The notes beneath the pieces are model-generated. The model saw nothing but the letters and a program-made list of their open reading frames with translations, was not told the origin of the DNA and did no database searches. The translations under genes were made by a program, and so were the position numbers. A stretch of 64,000 nucleotides of DNA from Heloderma charlesbogerti (taxonomy: Eukaryota > Chordata > Lepidosauria > Squamata > Helodermatidae): positions 496,001 through 560,000 of the forward strand of contig JANEZZ010000805.1 of the NCBI GenBank assembly GCA_026122225.1, written 5' to 3'. Each line of letters opens with the position of its first letter. The stretch's first letter is position 1. Positions 20,887-32,674 of the stretch are shown here, piece by piece.

Positions 20887-21430
20887 ATTTCAGTAAATCC
20901 ATACCATATATGTATGTATGTATGTATGCCATGCTTTGCATAAATATTCACCCCCTTTGACTTTTCCACATTTTGTTGTATTAAAACCTGGAATTAAAAT
21001 GGATTTAATTAAGATTTCTTGTCACTGATCTACATAAAATAGTCCATAATGTCGAAGTGGGGAAAAATCTACACATTTTACAAAAATGATTTATAAATAA
21101 AAAATGGACAAGTCTGGATTGCCTAAGTATTCACCCCTTTGCTGTGACACCCCTAAATAAGCTCTGGTGCAAGCAACTGCCTTCAGAAAACACATAATTA
21201 GTTGAATGGAGTCCACCTGTGTGCAATTCAAGTGTCACATGATCTCAGATTAAAGACACCTGTTTCTGGAAGGCCTCAGAGTTTGTTGGAGAGCATATCT
21301 AAACTAACATCAACATGAAGACCAAGGAGCTATCAAAACAAGTCTGGGATAAACCTCTGAAGAAGCACCAATCAGGACTGGGTTATAAAAAAAAATCCCA
21401 GACTATGAGTATGAACATCCCCCAGAGCAC

Positions 21431-22121
21431 CTAAATGCTCTGGAAATTTAAATGTTTACATAGCCTATCAGGGCTGAGTTAAAACAAACAAACAAACTGC
21501 GCGTATTCAAATGGCGGCACCCATAGGCGCCGCCATTTGCGTTCCTTATTTTGGCACGTCTAGTCTACGTAAACATTTACGTAGACTACGGTGAAAATAA
21601 GGGGAATGCAAATAGAGTTGATGCTACGCTATTTGCATTCCCCTTATTTTCGCTGTAGTCTATGTAAATGTTTACGTAGACTAGACGTGCCAAAATAAGG
21701 AACACAAATGGCGGCGCCCATAGGCGCCGCCATTTGCATACATGCAGTGTTGTTGTTTTTTAACTCAGCCATGATAGGCTACGTAAACATTTACGTAGCC
21801 TATCACGGTATTTTTTAAAAATCTAGCCATGATAGGCTACGTAAATCTTTACGTAGCCTATCACATTTTTTTTTTTAAACTTGGAAATAGCGGCGGCGGC
21901 GGCAGCTGGTCGGAAGACCGGCCACCACAGCCGCCGCCGCCGAACCGCCGCCAAACTGCTGCCGAACCGCCGCCGAACCACCACCGGAGCTGCCGCCGCC
22001 AGGGAGATTCGCCCAAGCTAAGTCCCGTCCTGGCAGACTGTTTCACCACCGATTTCGGGGGGCCGAATGCGCTGGCATTCGGCCTCCCCGAGATCCATGG
22101 CGAAATTCTCTGACATCCCTA
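21431..22121 (-). mobile_element. Palindromic hAT-type element, left end deleted (subfamily II)
   Basis: The right A-end is intact: AAGCTAAGTCC (donor with a G-to-C change at the splice junction) near 22015, the GGGGGGCCGAATGCG hairpin, then TCTCTGACATCCCTA at 22121, followed by AGCTGAGA of the Tc1 host. The left side begins within a hairpin (TTTACATAGCCTATCAGGG) with no B-end and no AGCTGAGA, so its B-end, one duplication and part of Tc1 are gone. The palindrome is about 21447-21792. Confidence 0.85.
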
Positions 22122-22122
22122 A

Positions 22123-22860
22123 GCTGAGATGGGAGAAACCGTCTATGGGATAACTATCAACCGGACACTCCACAAAGCTGGGCTTTATGGAAGAGTGGCG
22201 AGAAGAAAGCCATTGCTGAAAAAAACCCATATCAAATCCCACTTGGATTTTGCCAAAAAGCATGTGGGAGAAACAGCAAACATGGGAAAAGGTTCTCTGG
22301 TCTGATGAGGCCAAAACTTTTGGTTCAATTCAATTCAACTTTTTGGCCTTACCACAAAAAAAAAGCAGTTCTCATTGCCCTGAGAACACCATCCCCACAG
22401 TGAAGCATGGCGGCGGCGGCAGCATCATGTTGTGGGGATGCTTTTCATCAATAGGGCCTGGGAAACTGGTCAGGGTTGTGGGCAAGTTGGATGGAGCCAA
22501 ATACAGGGAAATTCTGGAGGAAAAACTGTTTCAGTCTGCAAGGGATCTGGGACTGGGGCTAAGATTCACCTTCCAGCAGGACAATCACCCTAAACACACA
22601 GCAAAAGTTACACTGGAGCAGTTTAAAAACAAGAACCTGAATGTCTTAGAAGGACCCAGTCAAAGCCCAGTCCTCAATCCAATTGAGAACCTGTGACAAG
22701 ACTTGAAAATTGTTGTTCATCAATGGTCCGCATCCAACCTGACAGAACTTGAGCAATATATGCCAAGAAGAATGGCAAAAACTGCAGGATCCAGATGCAC
22801 AAGACTGATGAGACTTCGCCAAAAGTCTCACAACTGTAATTGCTCTACCAAGTATTGACT
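22123..22860 (+). pseudogene. Tc1-type transposase, C-terminal two-thirds, broken
   Basis: Encodes the DDE catalytic part of a Tc1/mariner transposase: LWSDEAKTFGS (first Asp), GGGGSIMLWGCFSSIGPG, LRFTFQQDNHPKHTAKV (second Asp) and SPVLNPIENL (acidic third residue). The tryptophan codon normally following IENL is TGA (about 22694-22696), which ends the frame early; coding similarity continues to about 22860. The N-terminal DNA-binding region is missing, lost with the hAT insertion and deletion upstream. It would have bound the Tc1 inverted repeats and cut at TA targets. It is inactive as it stands. Confidence 0.9.
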
Positions 22861-22863
22861 CGG

Positions 22864-22894
<31 letters not shown>
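22864..22894. repeat. (GT)n microsatellite
   Basis: About 14 GT units within the 3' part of the Tc1 element. Confidence 0.95.
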
Positions 22895-22897
<3 letters not shown>

Positions 22898-23096
22898 ACT
22901 TATGCAACCAGCAAATGCCAGTTTGTTTTCGTTTAATTAACTTTGGTGCCACAAGAAAAAAATATTTCGCACCTTCAAAGTGTTATGATGTGTAAATCAA
23001 ATGGCAAAAATGCCAGTTAAATCCATTTTAATTCCAGGTTGTAACACAACAATATGTGGAAAAGTCAAAGGGGGTGAGTAATTATTCAAGGCACTG

Positions 23097-23696
23097 TCTG
23101 CCTCTCTGTGTGTGTATACACACATACATGCACACGCACACACTGAAGTGAGGAGCATCTAATAGGTCTACAGACAGAAAGTATTACTTTTACACCAAAG
23201 TGTGAAAACCCTTTAAGTCCTCACTTTTCACACCTTTTAGACTAGATAATGTGATCTGTTTATATGTGATTAAAATAGAAGTTATATTTGTAGGCCACAA
23301 TAGTAGATGTAGTGTTTATTTCATTCTCATTTTTTTTATCATATTCTAATTTTTTTAACTGCCTGTCAGAATTAAGGTTGGCTTATGCTGGCTCAAACTC
23401 CAGAAAGCTAGAAAAGTGGAACACTGGAAGCTAAGGCTGATACCTTAACAGACATGTCCCATGATCAGCACTGGTGTTGTGCAATGTCAGAAATGGTGCT
23501 TGCTGACAACTTACCCTCCATGCACCCACACTTTTCCTTGGTTTTTGAAGCCCAAATCCCAGTAGGAAGAATGGAGTGCCTGGGACCAGCAAAGATGTCC
23601 CATGTTGTCCTGGTCCTGTCTTGTCGTATGAAGCTTCTGAGCCTTTCTGTATTGCCAGACGAATCTTCCTGTGAGTTGACACTTGGCTGTTTGTTC
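23097..23696. other. No recognisable feature
   Basis: Unique-looking sequence between Tc1 and the next hAT-type element. Confidence 0.3.
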
Positions 23697-23704
23697 CTTA
23701 CAGC

Positions 23705-24222
23705 TAGGGATGTCAGAGAATTCCACTGCGGATTGAAATGAAGCCAGATTCTTTGGAATCCAGCCTCAGGAATCCTCAGTGGATCAGGACCACTAACCTC
23801 CACTCCAGGAGGACTGGAGGCGGAACGGCACTCGGGTGCTTCTTGCCAGCCAGAGCCGTTCGCCTTCTCCCTGTCCCTGCCAATTGCCACGTCTTTTCTT
23901 TTCTTTCTTTTTTTTTAAAAGGCGATTGGCAGGATGTGCCTATAGACTTAGATGCAAATAGAGTCATGAATCTTGCGTATAAGTCTATGTGTCCATAGTC
24001 TTATATGCAAGATTCATTGCTCTATTTTGCGTCTAAGTCTATGGGCACATCCTGCCGATCGCCTTCTTTTTTTTTTTTAAGAAAACTTAAAAGACATGGC
24101 AATCAGCAGGGAGGGGGAGAATGTCTCTGGCTGGCCGGAGGGAAGGTAAGCAGCCCCCAAGCCGGTTCCCCTCCCCTGAATCCTCCTCACAGAACAGATG
24201 GTGGGGAATCTGTACACCCCTA
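23705..24222 (+). mobile_element. Palindromic hAT-type element with a third kind of core (subfamily IV)
   Basis: 518 bp with TAGGGATGTCAGAGAATTCC at the left, as in subfamily III, and CTGTACACCCCTA at the right. A perfect 8-bp duplication CTTACAGC flanks it (23697-23704 and 24223-24230). The core (about 23874-24104) is a palindrome built on GGCGATTGGCAGGATGTG and AGACTTAGATGCAAATAGAG, unrelated to the TACGTA hairpins. A donor AAGGTAAGC near 24144 faces right. The left donor is mutated (GAGGTTAGT on the minus strand). It shows that the same ends can carry different cores. Confidence 0.92.
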
Positions 24223-24230
24223 CTTACAGC

Positions 24231-25125
24231 AGCAGCTGGCAGGACAGGTTAACCAGTGTGAGAGGGGCTCTCTTCTACCCCCTTCAGTATCCTTATGCTG
24301 GCTCAAAACAGAGGAGGTTTTTGTTTAGCCCTATAGTAAGTAAGAGTTCAAGTTTCTTATTCTGGATTCAGAACTGCAACATGACGAACAAGAGAGAAAT
24401 ATTCATTCGCGATCATGTTGGGGTTTCTACCAGCAGGCATGCTGCATGACATCTGCTGCTGCTTTGGAACCTGAGGTGCTTGCTGGAGATAAAACAGGCC
24501 GATAGGTATGGTGTTGCAGTTGAAAAGAAGCAATAGGTTAAGCACAGTGTTAACCACTTCTTTTGCTTCAAATTGCATCCTCCCAGCTCCATTTTGCAAT
24601 AGAAAAGATCTGTGGGCTAAGATCTGTGAGCTCAGTTGTCTAACTTGATATTCTATGTAAACCCCTGTGACTTACATAGTCTCGTCTTTTAGGGGAGAAG
24701 AGGCACTGGCCTGCACATGCACTGAAATATAAATAATTAGCCATAGGATGAAGAAGATCTCTGCTTCCACCTGCGGAGAGGGAGGTACACAGGCGGAGAA
24801 GGAGATCCACCCTCTCACAGCTGTTCTTTGTTCGTACTGAAATCTCTGCTGTTCCTGCTACTTCAGTGTCGGTGATCTGATGGTGGTAACAGCAAAAAGG
24901 GGACGTTCTAGGGGAGGATCGGGGGAAGCTTTGGATGCAGCAGATCTAAAGCCTTCCCATTCCCTGACACACACCCCAAATTGGGTGAGTGAGTGAGTGT
25001 GTGTGTGTGGGGGGGGAGAGAGAGAGCTTATTTTATTTCCAGCTAGCTCTCTATCTTTTGCCCTGCCTGACAAGCCTTGCTTGTCACGTCACTGGCATTC
25101 GATTGTTCTGTAGTCTATAAACATG
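24231..25125. other. No recognisable feature
   Basis: No gene signature. A short GT/GAGAG-rich run is present near 24995-25025. Confidence 0.35.
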
Positions 25126-25334
25126 GGCCAGATCTACACCTTGTGTCATATCATTACGATCCCATCATGGTAACGCTATATTCCTCTCGCACATTTAAAC
25201 CTCGTAGGACACACAACATTTGTTGCGATGTATTGGATAATGCGGAATAACAAGCAGGAAATAACACTACAAAAGCACTATATCGAATGTGTAATGTGCC
25301 CCAACTGTAAAACAGTAGTGTAGACCTAGCCCTA
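25126..25334. mobile_element. Candidate MITE with GGGC-AG-TCTACAC ends
   Basis: GGGCCAGATCTACACC at the left and the inverted AGTGTAGACCTAGCCC at the right form imperfect 16-bp terminal inverted repeats about 209 bp apart. No coding content. I could not settle the target duplication. Confidence 0.45.
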
Positions 25335-27305
25335 AAACACAATATGCAATCAAAATTACCTCTGACCAGCTGAACATTTGCCATGAAAAGCAACCCTGGA
25401 TAAAAAAAAAAGCCTAATGGGATTATCTGGTATTGCTAGATCTTGTTAGAAAGGCAGTTAGCAGGGGGAAAAACAAAAGGCAGAATAGAATGAGTGTTTA
25501 CCAGTCCTACATGCACATGAAAGGCTAGGGGAAAAAAGGGGGAGATGACACCTTTCTTTAGTGAAGAAAGAAAAACAGTTTACTCACCAGTATTCTTGCA
25601 CATACAAATGCAGGCACAGCATATGGTTTTGAAAAGTGTTTGTTTACTCCATTTTGTGTTCCTTTACACAGGCAGGAGTGCGAGAGCAAGCCATGTGCTC
25701 CCAGCAATAGGGGAAGGTTGGAGAGAGAGAGAAGGACGGCGAGGAGCAGGAAGGAGGAACCATACTGTAGGCTATAGAGATCCTAACGCTAGCTATGCTC
25801 ATGCATTAAGAAACTGCCCCCTTCCTGTAACTTGCAACACTGCCCCCTTCCTGTAACTTGCATACAAGGTTGCAACATTCCAAAAAGAGCCATACAATGC
25901 TTCTAGAAAATTATCAGACTTATTCTTTGGTGAATCTTCAGAGGAAGAGAGATGCACATTTCTGGAACTATGACTGATAATGCTTCTCTGCACATCTTCG
26001 GCACACTTACAGTGCAATCCTATACATATCTACTCAGAAGGAAGTCCTATTGTCCAATGGTGCTGATTTCTAGGCAACTGTGTTTAGGATTGTATCCTTA
26101 TGGTGCAATCCTATGCTCCCTGGGAAGATGACCCAAGCACCATGGGATAGATTGGCTCTCCATCTCCAAAGGTGAAGAGAGAGGTCTGACCTTAGATTTG
26201 CTCTCCCAGTCCCTGCAGAAACCTCTACAGCCCTAACCTCTCCAATACTGGAAAGGGGGAAAGGGGGTAGATGGGTCCGTGGTCACTGGGCATGCCAGGA
26301 CAGGCTTTGGATCTGCAGGATCCAAAGCCTTTCCCATCCCAAGACATGGAATGGCCCCAGAACAGGGGGAGAAGTACATCACCCCTGGAGCTAGCATTCT
26401 GGACCTAGCTAGCATAGTTGATTTTCCTTCCATAAATGCCACTCCTTCCTCTCTTCTGCCCTGCTGGGCTCATTCCAGCCAGGGGTTGGATATACCAGAG
26501 GCTCCACCATCTGAACTCTCCAGAGGAGCAGGTAGGATAGGATCTCCTTGTTAGTGGCACTTAATACATGCCATCATTATGAGAGAATTCTCACATCTTC
26601 AAGAAGATACAACAAAAAATATTTCAGTCAGTAACGATTCAGCTACAAAACTGCAACAGTGGCTCTTATTACATCATTAGGACAAACTGGGATAAACACA
26701 TTTCCGGGGACACATTTTCATTTTCCTGTCATGAATATCAGGAGCAGTTTATTATTTTCTGTATAATCATACCAACATATACAGAAAGTAGCAACAAAGA
26801 ACGTTGTCCCACCAAAAGGAGTTTTGAAGGTTACTCCCCTTTCCATCCCAGAATGCTGAATGGCCTTCTCACCAGGTGCTTGTTGCTAAATTTATTACTA
26901 ATGCTATGAGAGAGTTCATGTGAGGATAGCAATTGTGGACAATAGAAATGTTGATCCCAGTGCTGCTGTACATTAAATCATCTCTCTTATTTTATTACCT
27001 TCTTATTTAGGAACAGTGATAAGTTAAGGACACAGTGGTGATATGTTCTCCAACACCAAAAAATTAGCTGCTAAGTTAGCTGATTATTAGATAAAAACAA
27101 AGGTCCTTTTCAATGACTTCTTACATTTTTGTTTGAGTTCTTGAAGTGAATAGCCTGTTCCACCTTGTTAACATCTAATAAATAGATAGCATAATATCTA
27201 ATAAATAGCTAACAAGGAATATGATTGCTCTTTCCAAGCTTCTGACCTCATTATGTGATGGAATATCTAAATCACGGTTTTAGTATGTGAAAGTCTAGTG
27301 GTGAC
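25335..27305. other. No gene; short repeat at 26009-26120
   Basis: About 2 kb with no coding signature. 26009-26095 is a copy of the short squamate-type repeat. A tandem 29-bp duplication (AACTGCCCCCTTCCTGTAAC type) occurs near 25811-25862. Confidence 0.4.
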
Positions 27306-27308
27306 TAA

Positions 27309-27407
27309 AGGCACAATCCCACGCATGTTTAGACAGAGAAAAGGCCTACAACTCCCAGCATTCCCCAGCTGGCTTTTCTCTGTCTAAACATGCATAGGAT
27401 TGCACCC
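27309..27407. mobile_element. Harbinger-like MITE, first of a tandem pair
   Basis: Left AGGCACAATCCC, right GCATAGGATTGCACCC, with an internal foldback (TTTAGACAGAGAAA / TTCTCTGTCTAAA). TAA at 27306-27308 and at 27408-27410. It abuts a second copy with a single TAA between them. Confidence 0.68.
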
Positions 27408-27410
27408 TAA

Positions 27411-27532
27411 GGCTGCAGTCCTATGCATGTTTAAACAGAAAAAGTCCTACAACTCCCAGCATTCTCCATCCAGGGAAGTTGCTGGGAGCTGTAGAACTTT
27501 TTTCTCTCTAAACATGCATAGGACTGCACCCT
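27411..27532. mobile_element. Harbinger-like MITE, second of a tandem pair
   Basis: Left GGCTGCAGTCCTATGCATG, right GCATAGGACTGCACCCT, same orientation and family as the neighbour at 27309-27407. TAA on both sides (27408-27410 shared; 27533-27535). Loop sequence and length differ from the first copy. Confidence 0.68.
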
Positions 27533-27699
27533 TAAACACATTAACATGTTAGATTAGAACTAAGCCTTATACTTAGTTTAAATTTGCAGTTAAATAAAGT
27601 GGGAATGAGGTGATAGAATCCTGCAATGGTAGACTAAAATGTATCACTACTAGTGTAGTCAGGATATTAATTTTGCACGGGCTCACATTTAACCTTCTC

Positions 27700-27867
27700 G
27701 CCAATGTAACTAGAACAGCAGAGGGAAAGGTTCTAGATGATCCCTTAAGATACATTAGCAAGGCTGGGAGAATAAAGCTTCTGGGCCTGGTGCAGGAGGA
27801 TACCAATGTTGGTGGCAGGTAGGACTCCTTGCAGAGGGAATTCCACAAATGGGGTGCCACCACTAAA
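27700..27867 (-). mobile_element. CR1/L2-clade LINE fragment (probable)
   Basis: GGGAATTCCACAAATGGGGTGCCACC aligns in spirit with CATTCCACAGTTGGGGTGCCACAG of the LINE at 32675-33235, in the same orientation. The rest is too worn to translate. Confidence 0.4.
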
Positions 27868-27873
27868 AAGACA

Positions 27874-27913
<40 letters not shown>
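27868..27913. repeat. (TC)n microsatellite
   Basis: CTCTCTCTC array with one TTTC interruption. It produces spurious arginine/glutamate-rich frames on the minus strand. Confidence 0.95.
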
Positions 27914-27915
<2 letters not shown>

Positions 27916-28663
27916 CTCTATGGCAAACATACCTCAGATGGAAGGGATACAATACAACAATATGCAACGCTGTAGGAAATCTAGCAGCAACTTGAAGATG
28001 CTTTTTACTTTAAAAAAAATGGTATCACAGGTGGAGGTCATCCTTTAATATTATGAATGTTGTGATATCTGAAAGTGCTTAAATGCATCAGAGGGATTAC
28101 CATAGCTAGTATACAGCAATTCCTTGCTCTTCTCATGGCATACTTAAGAGCCTCCTGGGAGCCATATATCAATTAAGGCACCTTTTCAATATATTAGCTG
28201 CCAACTTATGCATATGATAAGTTTCAATCTGCCACTGATCTAGGAATTTCTCACATACTGTGTTAATTATGCTGGGTTAATTAAGATAAGTGTTGACTGC
28301 AAATGAGTATTGACTCACTAGAAATAACCTGGATTTGGCAGATTTTCTAACAGGTGCAGGGCTCCTGCCTCATTATGAAAGAGCATAAGATGAAAATGTT
28401 TTAACGTTACACATTTGGAGTGCCAGTGAAAGCAAATAAGGATTAAGGTATTTGGGGAAACCCTCTGTAAACACCTGATCAGCAGTCATTTACACTAGTG
28501 TGGTCCCTAGTGCAAAGCAAGCAGTTTGTGCCTGTATAATGAACCTCTTCAGGACCTGATGTCTGGCTGTATCTCTCTATGCCACCCAAAGAGCTGGTCC
28601 CAATATTGAAAAGTGGCAGAGTGCTATGAAATGCTAAAGGCTAGTGAATTTTATGAGTCATAG
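27914..28663. other. No recognisable feature
   Basis: AT-rich unique sequence. Confidence 0.35.
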
Positions 28664-28671
28664 CCTATCAT

Positions 28672-29077
28672 TAGGGATGGGTGAGAAATCATTGGGTTTA
28701 CATTTTAATGTGAATGTGCCAAATTTGCACATCCCAAACCTGCACATGGACAAGAACTCAGTTATATGGTGACAATTACACTTTTCCATATTTTTCAAAA
28801 CAGTTTGCAAATTAAAAGAAAATCATATAATAGGGAAAAGTGCACACACAATGTTATATCAGGGAAAAGAGCACACAAAACACATTATATTAGGAGTACT
28901 TACATGGAAGTGTGTATATTTGGAAAACTGCATACATAGATGCATATATTAGGAGAAAAGCTCATGAAAATACATACAAATTTTCAAGTAGTATGCAAAG
29001 TGATGCAGAAATGTGATGGAATGAACATAATACTGGAAACTGAGTGAAATCGAAATTGACAGATTCTTTCATCCCTA
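28672..29077. mobile_element. AT-rich hAT-type MITE
   Basis: 406 bp, starting TAGGGATGGGTGAGAAATC and ending GATTCTTTCATCCCTA. Flanking octamers CCTATCAT and GCTGCCAT agree at 5 of 8. The interior has recurring ATATTAGGGAAAAG and GCACACA units about 30-35 bp apart. No palindromic core and no GGTAAGT motif. Confidence 0.65.
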
Positions 29078-30317
29078 GCTGCCATAGGTTGGAGAGCCCA
29101 CTTCATTAAATTCTCAAAATACAGGAGTATTCTCCAGCAAAATTCAAGAAGTTACAGGCAGGTAAAAAGAGGGAAACCCAAATGCGTGCATGGAAATGTG
29201 TGCACATAAAGCACCACTCCACATGGCTAAAGCACCACAAAAAGCCATTTGTGACAGAGTAGGTCAGGGAACTGAAAGGGAACACATTTTAGTTGTTGAG
29301 GATCTAGGCCTTCATTCCCTCATCCTGATCTCATCTTGCTTAGTTGGCTGGCTGGGATAAAATGGGGATGGAAATATATATCATAATGTGTACCCAGATG
29401 AACAACCCGTTGGAAGTAATGCCTTGTGGATATTGCCCAGCTTCAGGGTTCCTGAAATATAAAATGGAACCCTTCTAAAATGTTTTCTATGTGGCATTAC
29501 ATTGAAAATGGATTCAGGGATTGAGCCCTGGCCCAAATTTAGCCCTGTTCACACCTTTTCATGACAGTTATATAGCCCTGTATAGGAAATGCTGTGCATT
29601 TCCTACACAGTGCATCTCTCTCTCCTCTTCTTCGTATACTGTGCATCTCCCTCTCCTCTTCTCATATTCAGATTCTACTACAGAATAAAACCCTCACTTC
29701 AATGATAGACTCACTGTAAAAAAATAATAGTGGGTGTATATTAGAGAGATAGTTCATGATGGTGCAGAAAGAAAAGGGAGCAGCATGTAAATATGCCACC
29801 TGAGGAAGCACAATGTTTTGGGCCAGCTCTTAGGGACAAACTACACATTATGTTAATTGTGTAGATGAGCCCAATAATATCACTTTGACTTAAGCTGAGA
29901 CTTTTTCTTTTTTCTTTTACCCTCCCCGCCCCCGCCAGAGAATTTTTGGGAAAATGGATGGTGGAAGGTCTGATCATCTCTTCCCGGTGCACTCTGGTCT
30001 GAACCAAATCCAGAAAATGTGCAGTTACACTACAGTAAATAAAACTGGCTCAGCTACACACTACGCAATTAATGTAATGGTTATTTTTACCCTTAGGAAA
30101 GCTTCCACGAAGTATATAAACATATGTTACTGGAAACGAATACTCAGTGTGAAGGCCCAGCAGTTAAAACTGTTACTGAGCAAAATAAAATAATAAAAAA
30201 AATAATCCTCCTCTTAAGTGTCATGAACTTTTTGGAGAATGTATTCCTCTGAAACACAGGGAGTAATAAAAAGAAAAGTTGTCAGAGATTTCCCCCCCCC
30301 CCCTGTCAGACTGAACT
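29078..30317. other. No gene
   Basis: No coding signature. A short inverted pair near 29830-29875 (CAAACTACACATTATG / ATTGTGTAG) resembles the MITE at 25126-25334 but is not bounded. Confidence 0.3.
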
Positions 30318-30412
30318 TTGCACATGTGCAATTCTATGCATGGTTACTCAGAAGTGCATTGCACTGTGTTCAGTGTGTGTCAGGTAAGTATGCATAGGAT
30401 TTCAGCCTTAGA
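30318..30412. repeat. Short squamate-type interspersed repeat
   Basis: GTGCAATTCTATGCATGG...TATGCATAGGATTTCAGCC with an internal 'actcagaagtgcat'. The ends are roughly inverted, suggesting a MITE. Class unresolved. Confidence 0.4.
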
Positions 30413-30959
30413 GGCATATGAAAATGAGTTTTACTTTTTTCAGTGACATAATCACACTGAGCAAAATTGTCATATTTGGGCTGCTAGAAATAGTTATGGA
30501 AATCCCTTAGTGCCCATGAACTGAAATTATTCCCCTTTATTTCATCTGGGGGAGAAAATAAGCTTCTTTGTATTATCACTTGCATTCCAATATCACAAGC
30601 AAAAGTTTGACAAATCAGCCATACAATGTGTCTCTTCCTCCCCCCCCCCTCACATCCTTTTCTCTTTTGTCCATTGTTCACTGTCCTTGTACTATGGTTG
30701 CCACATCTTGACAGGGCTCATGTATATTTAAGAATTGCATAGATGGGAGAATTTCACTCGTTGCAGCTTTTTCCATTTCACTGATGCTCTGACAATAGTA
30801 TTAGGAGCCCCATCTGGTGAATTTCTCTTGCATACAGAAGCCCTCATAGTGAGTGAACCTGGCAACCCTATCTTCTCTTCCCAAGTAGAATTTTCATAGT
30901 TTTCTCTAAATACAAAATGGGTAGAAGTTGCATCAGTAATACTACAACTCATGGTTGTC
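30413..30959. other. No recognisable feature
   Basis: Unique-looking sequence with a C homopolymer near 30640. Confidence 0.3.
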
Positions 30960-31740
30960 CAATGAAATTAATTGAGAGTGGATTCAAGGGATATTTCTTC
31001 ACACAACAGATAACTAATGTAACTAATAACGTTGTTCACTATCATAAGATGTGGTGAGGACCCCAAACTTAGAAGGCTTTAAAGGGGGATTAAACAAATT
31101 CATAGTGGCAACATCTATTGATAGTTATTAGTCATGGTGGCTATATGGAATCTCGTGATTTGAAGGCAGTATGATTCTTCATAGAATCATAGAATAATAG
31201 GGTTGGAAGGGGCCTACAAGACCATCGAGTCCAGCCCCCTGCTGAATGCGTCATACTGGCTGTTGGGGATCAACAGCATAAGGGAGCTATTGCCTTCAAG
31301 CTTTGATTAGGTGCTTTCTGGAAACCGCTAAAGCAGTCATGGGGAACTGTTTCAGGCCTGGGGCTGTATGAGATCAGGGGTAGGGGGCAGGCCCTTCCCC
31401 CCTGAAGCCCCTCTTCTTCCTCTGAACCCCTCCCTTTCCCCCACCCCTTCCACCCCTGATGTCATAGAGGTCCCTTTCTCTGTGGAGAGAGGCATAGAAC
31501 AATTCCTCCTGGCTTTCTGCATGGAGAAAAATCAGTCCCTTTCAGCACTAGAGAAAGGCTGCCTTTTTCTAGTGCCTGGAGAGGAGACAGAGCCACAGAG
31601 AAGGGGCGGTGCCTGGGGCCAGGTGGAGGTTCCTTATCCCTGGATGCAGAATGACCACTAAAGGAAGCAGGATGCTAACTAGATGGACCTTTAGTCTGAC
31701 CCAGTAGGGCTCTTACATTTCGATGCTCCTAAATTCTCCT
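30960..31740 (+). repeat. Dispersed repeat (same family as 62180-62605), split by other sequence
   Basis: 30970-31165 ('atttcttcacacaaca', 'ggctttaaagggggattaaacaaattcat') and 31640-31735 ('actagatggacctttagtctgacccag', 'agggctcttac') match the two halves of 62180-62605. A CR1-like scrap (31180-31260: CATAGAATCATAGAATAATAG, then GAGTCCAGCCCCCTGCTGAA) and a GC-richer insert (31335-31640) lie between. Family name not known to me; probably a LINE tail. Confidence 0.55.
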
Positions 31741-32674
31741 AAGATTTTTGCCATCCTTTGTTAAAAGAAACCAGGTAATGATATTGCAGTACCTCCAGGA
31801 AATTAAGGAAAGTATGCTCCAGTATTTTCCCCTGAAAAACACACATTAAGAATGGTTATTTACAAACCTGTGGTTTGTAAATAAAAAAGTTCTTATCGTG
31901 GCTTAGAAACTGCCTGAATTGCTTGATCTGTACAACACTTGACAAGAGAAGACTGATAATTAAAAACTGTCGAAATGTGGAGAACAGTTTGCATTTTCCA
32001 TTCATGATATTGCCAGTTTGCACTGTGTTAGTAATTGTGCACTGCCAGAGCTTCTGCACTCTGATATCATTCTTTACTCATGTTATCAGGATGGCATTGA
32101 TTGTAGCTGACATCCAATTGATTATCAGCGTAGGAGCTATACGGTACCAGCTCTTTCCTGGTATAATAGCATCTATCTCATAATTCTGCCGTTTCTGTGT
32201 TAACATAGGTATGCAGTATAATACAACGCTGCTGGTACCTCACAGTAATGCTGTGCTGGAAAGATTCTGTTTCGAGCCACAAATGGAACTGAATAATGGA
32301 CAGAAAGGGGTTTTATTTTTTTCTTGTCTGAAGAAAATGAATGCATTTAATATAGATGAGCATTTCCATAATCTTCCATCCCACTTCTCTTTGAGCTTTT
32401 TTCTTTTCTTTTTTTCTAGTTTATTCAATGTTTAGAATATCAAAAAGAGATTAAAAAAAGAGAAGAGACAACTGAAGCTTCTGAAACACACAAAAAATGC
32501 AGTCCAATATATACCAGACTGGTCATTTCCCATCAATGTGCCAGGGCACAGTAGTGTGCTATACAAGGGACCTCAATATAGATGCATCCACCACTCTATG
32601 CCCCCTTGGGTGGGGAGCCCCTTATGTATCTTTGAACACCTTTATGTGCAAAAGAAGAAAGGATGCTCCATCAT
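31741..32674. other. No recognisable feature
   Basis: No coding signature or named repeat. Confidence 0.3.

Larger units (their letters stand above)
20927..23096 (+). mobile_element. Tc1-type DNA transposon with hAT insertion
   Basis: Inverted ends are recognisable: left CACCCCCTTTGACTTTTCC with ATTAAAATGGATTTAA inside it, right the reverse complement ending GGGGGTGAGTAATTATTCAAGGCACTG at 23096. This CAGTGCCTTG...CACCCCCTTTG arrangement belongs to a vertebrate Tc1-like family. Between the ends lie 5' UTR text (21240-21430) and a broken transposase (22123-22860). A palindromic hAT (about 21431-22121) replaced roughly 170 bp of the expected sequence. A (GT)n array at 22864-22894 lies before the right end. 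Confidence 0.9.

Noticed and set aside
20499..20969. A 156-codon minus-strand frame
   Set aside because: It covers one arm of the palindrome at 20495-20780 and a microsatellite; the translation is low-complexity and has no family likeness.
27573..27930. An arginine/glutamate-rich frame on the minus strand
   Set aside because: It is the translation of the (TC)n microsatellite at 27868-27913.
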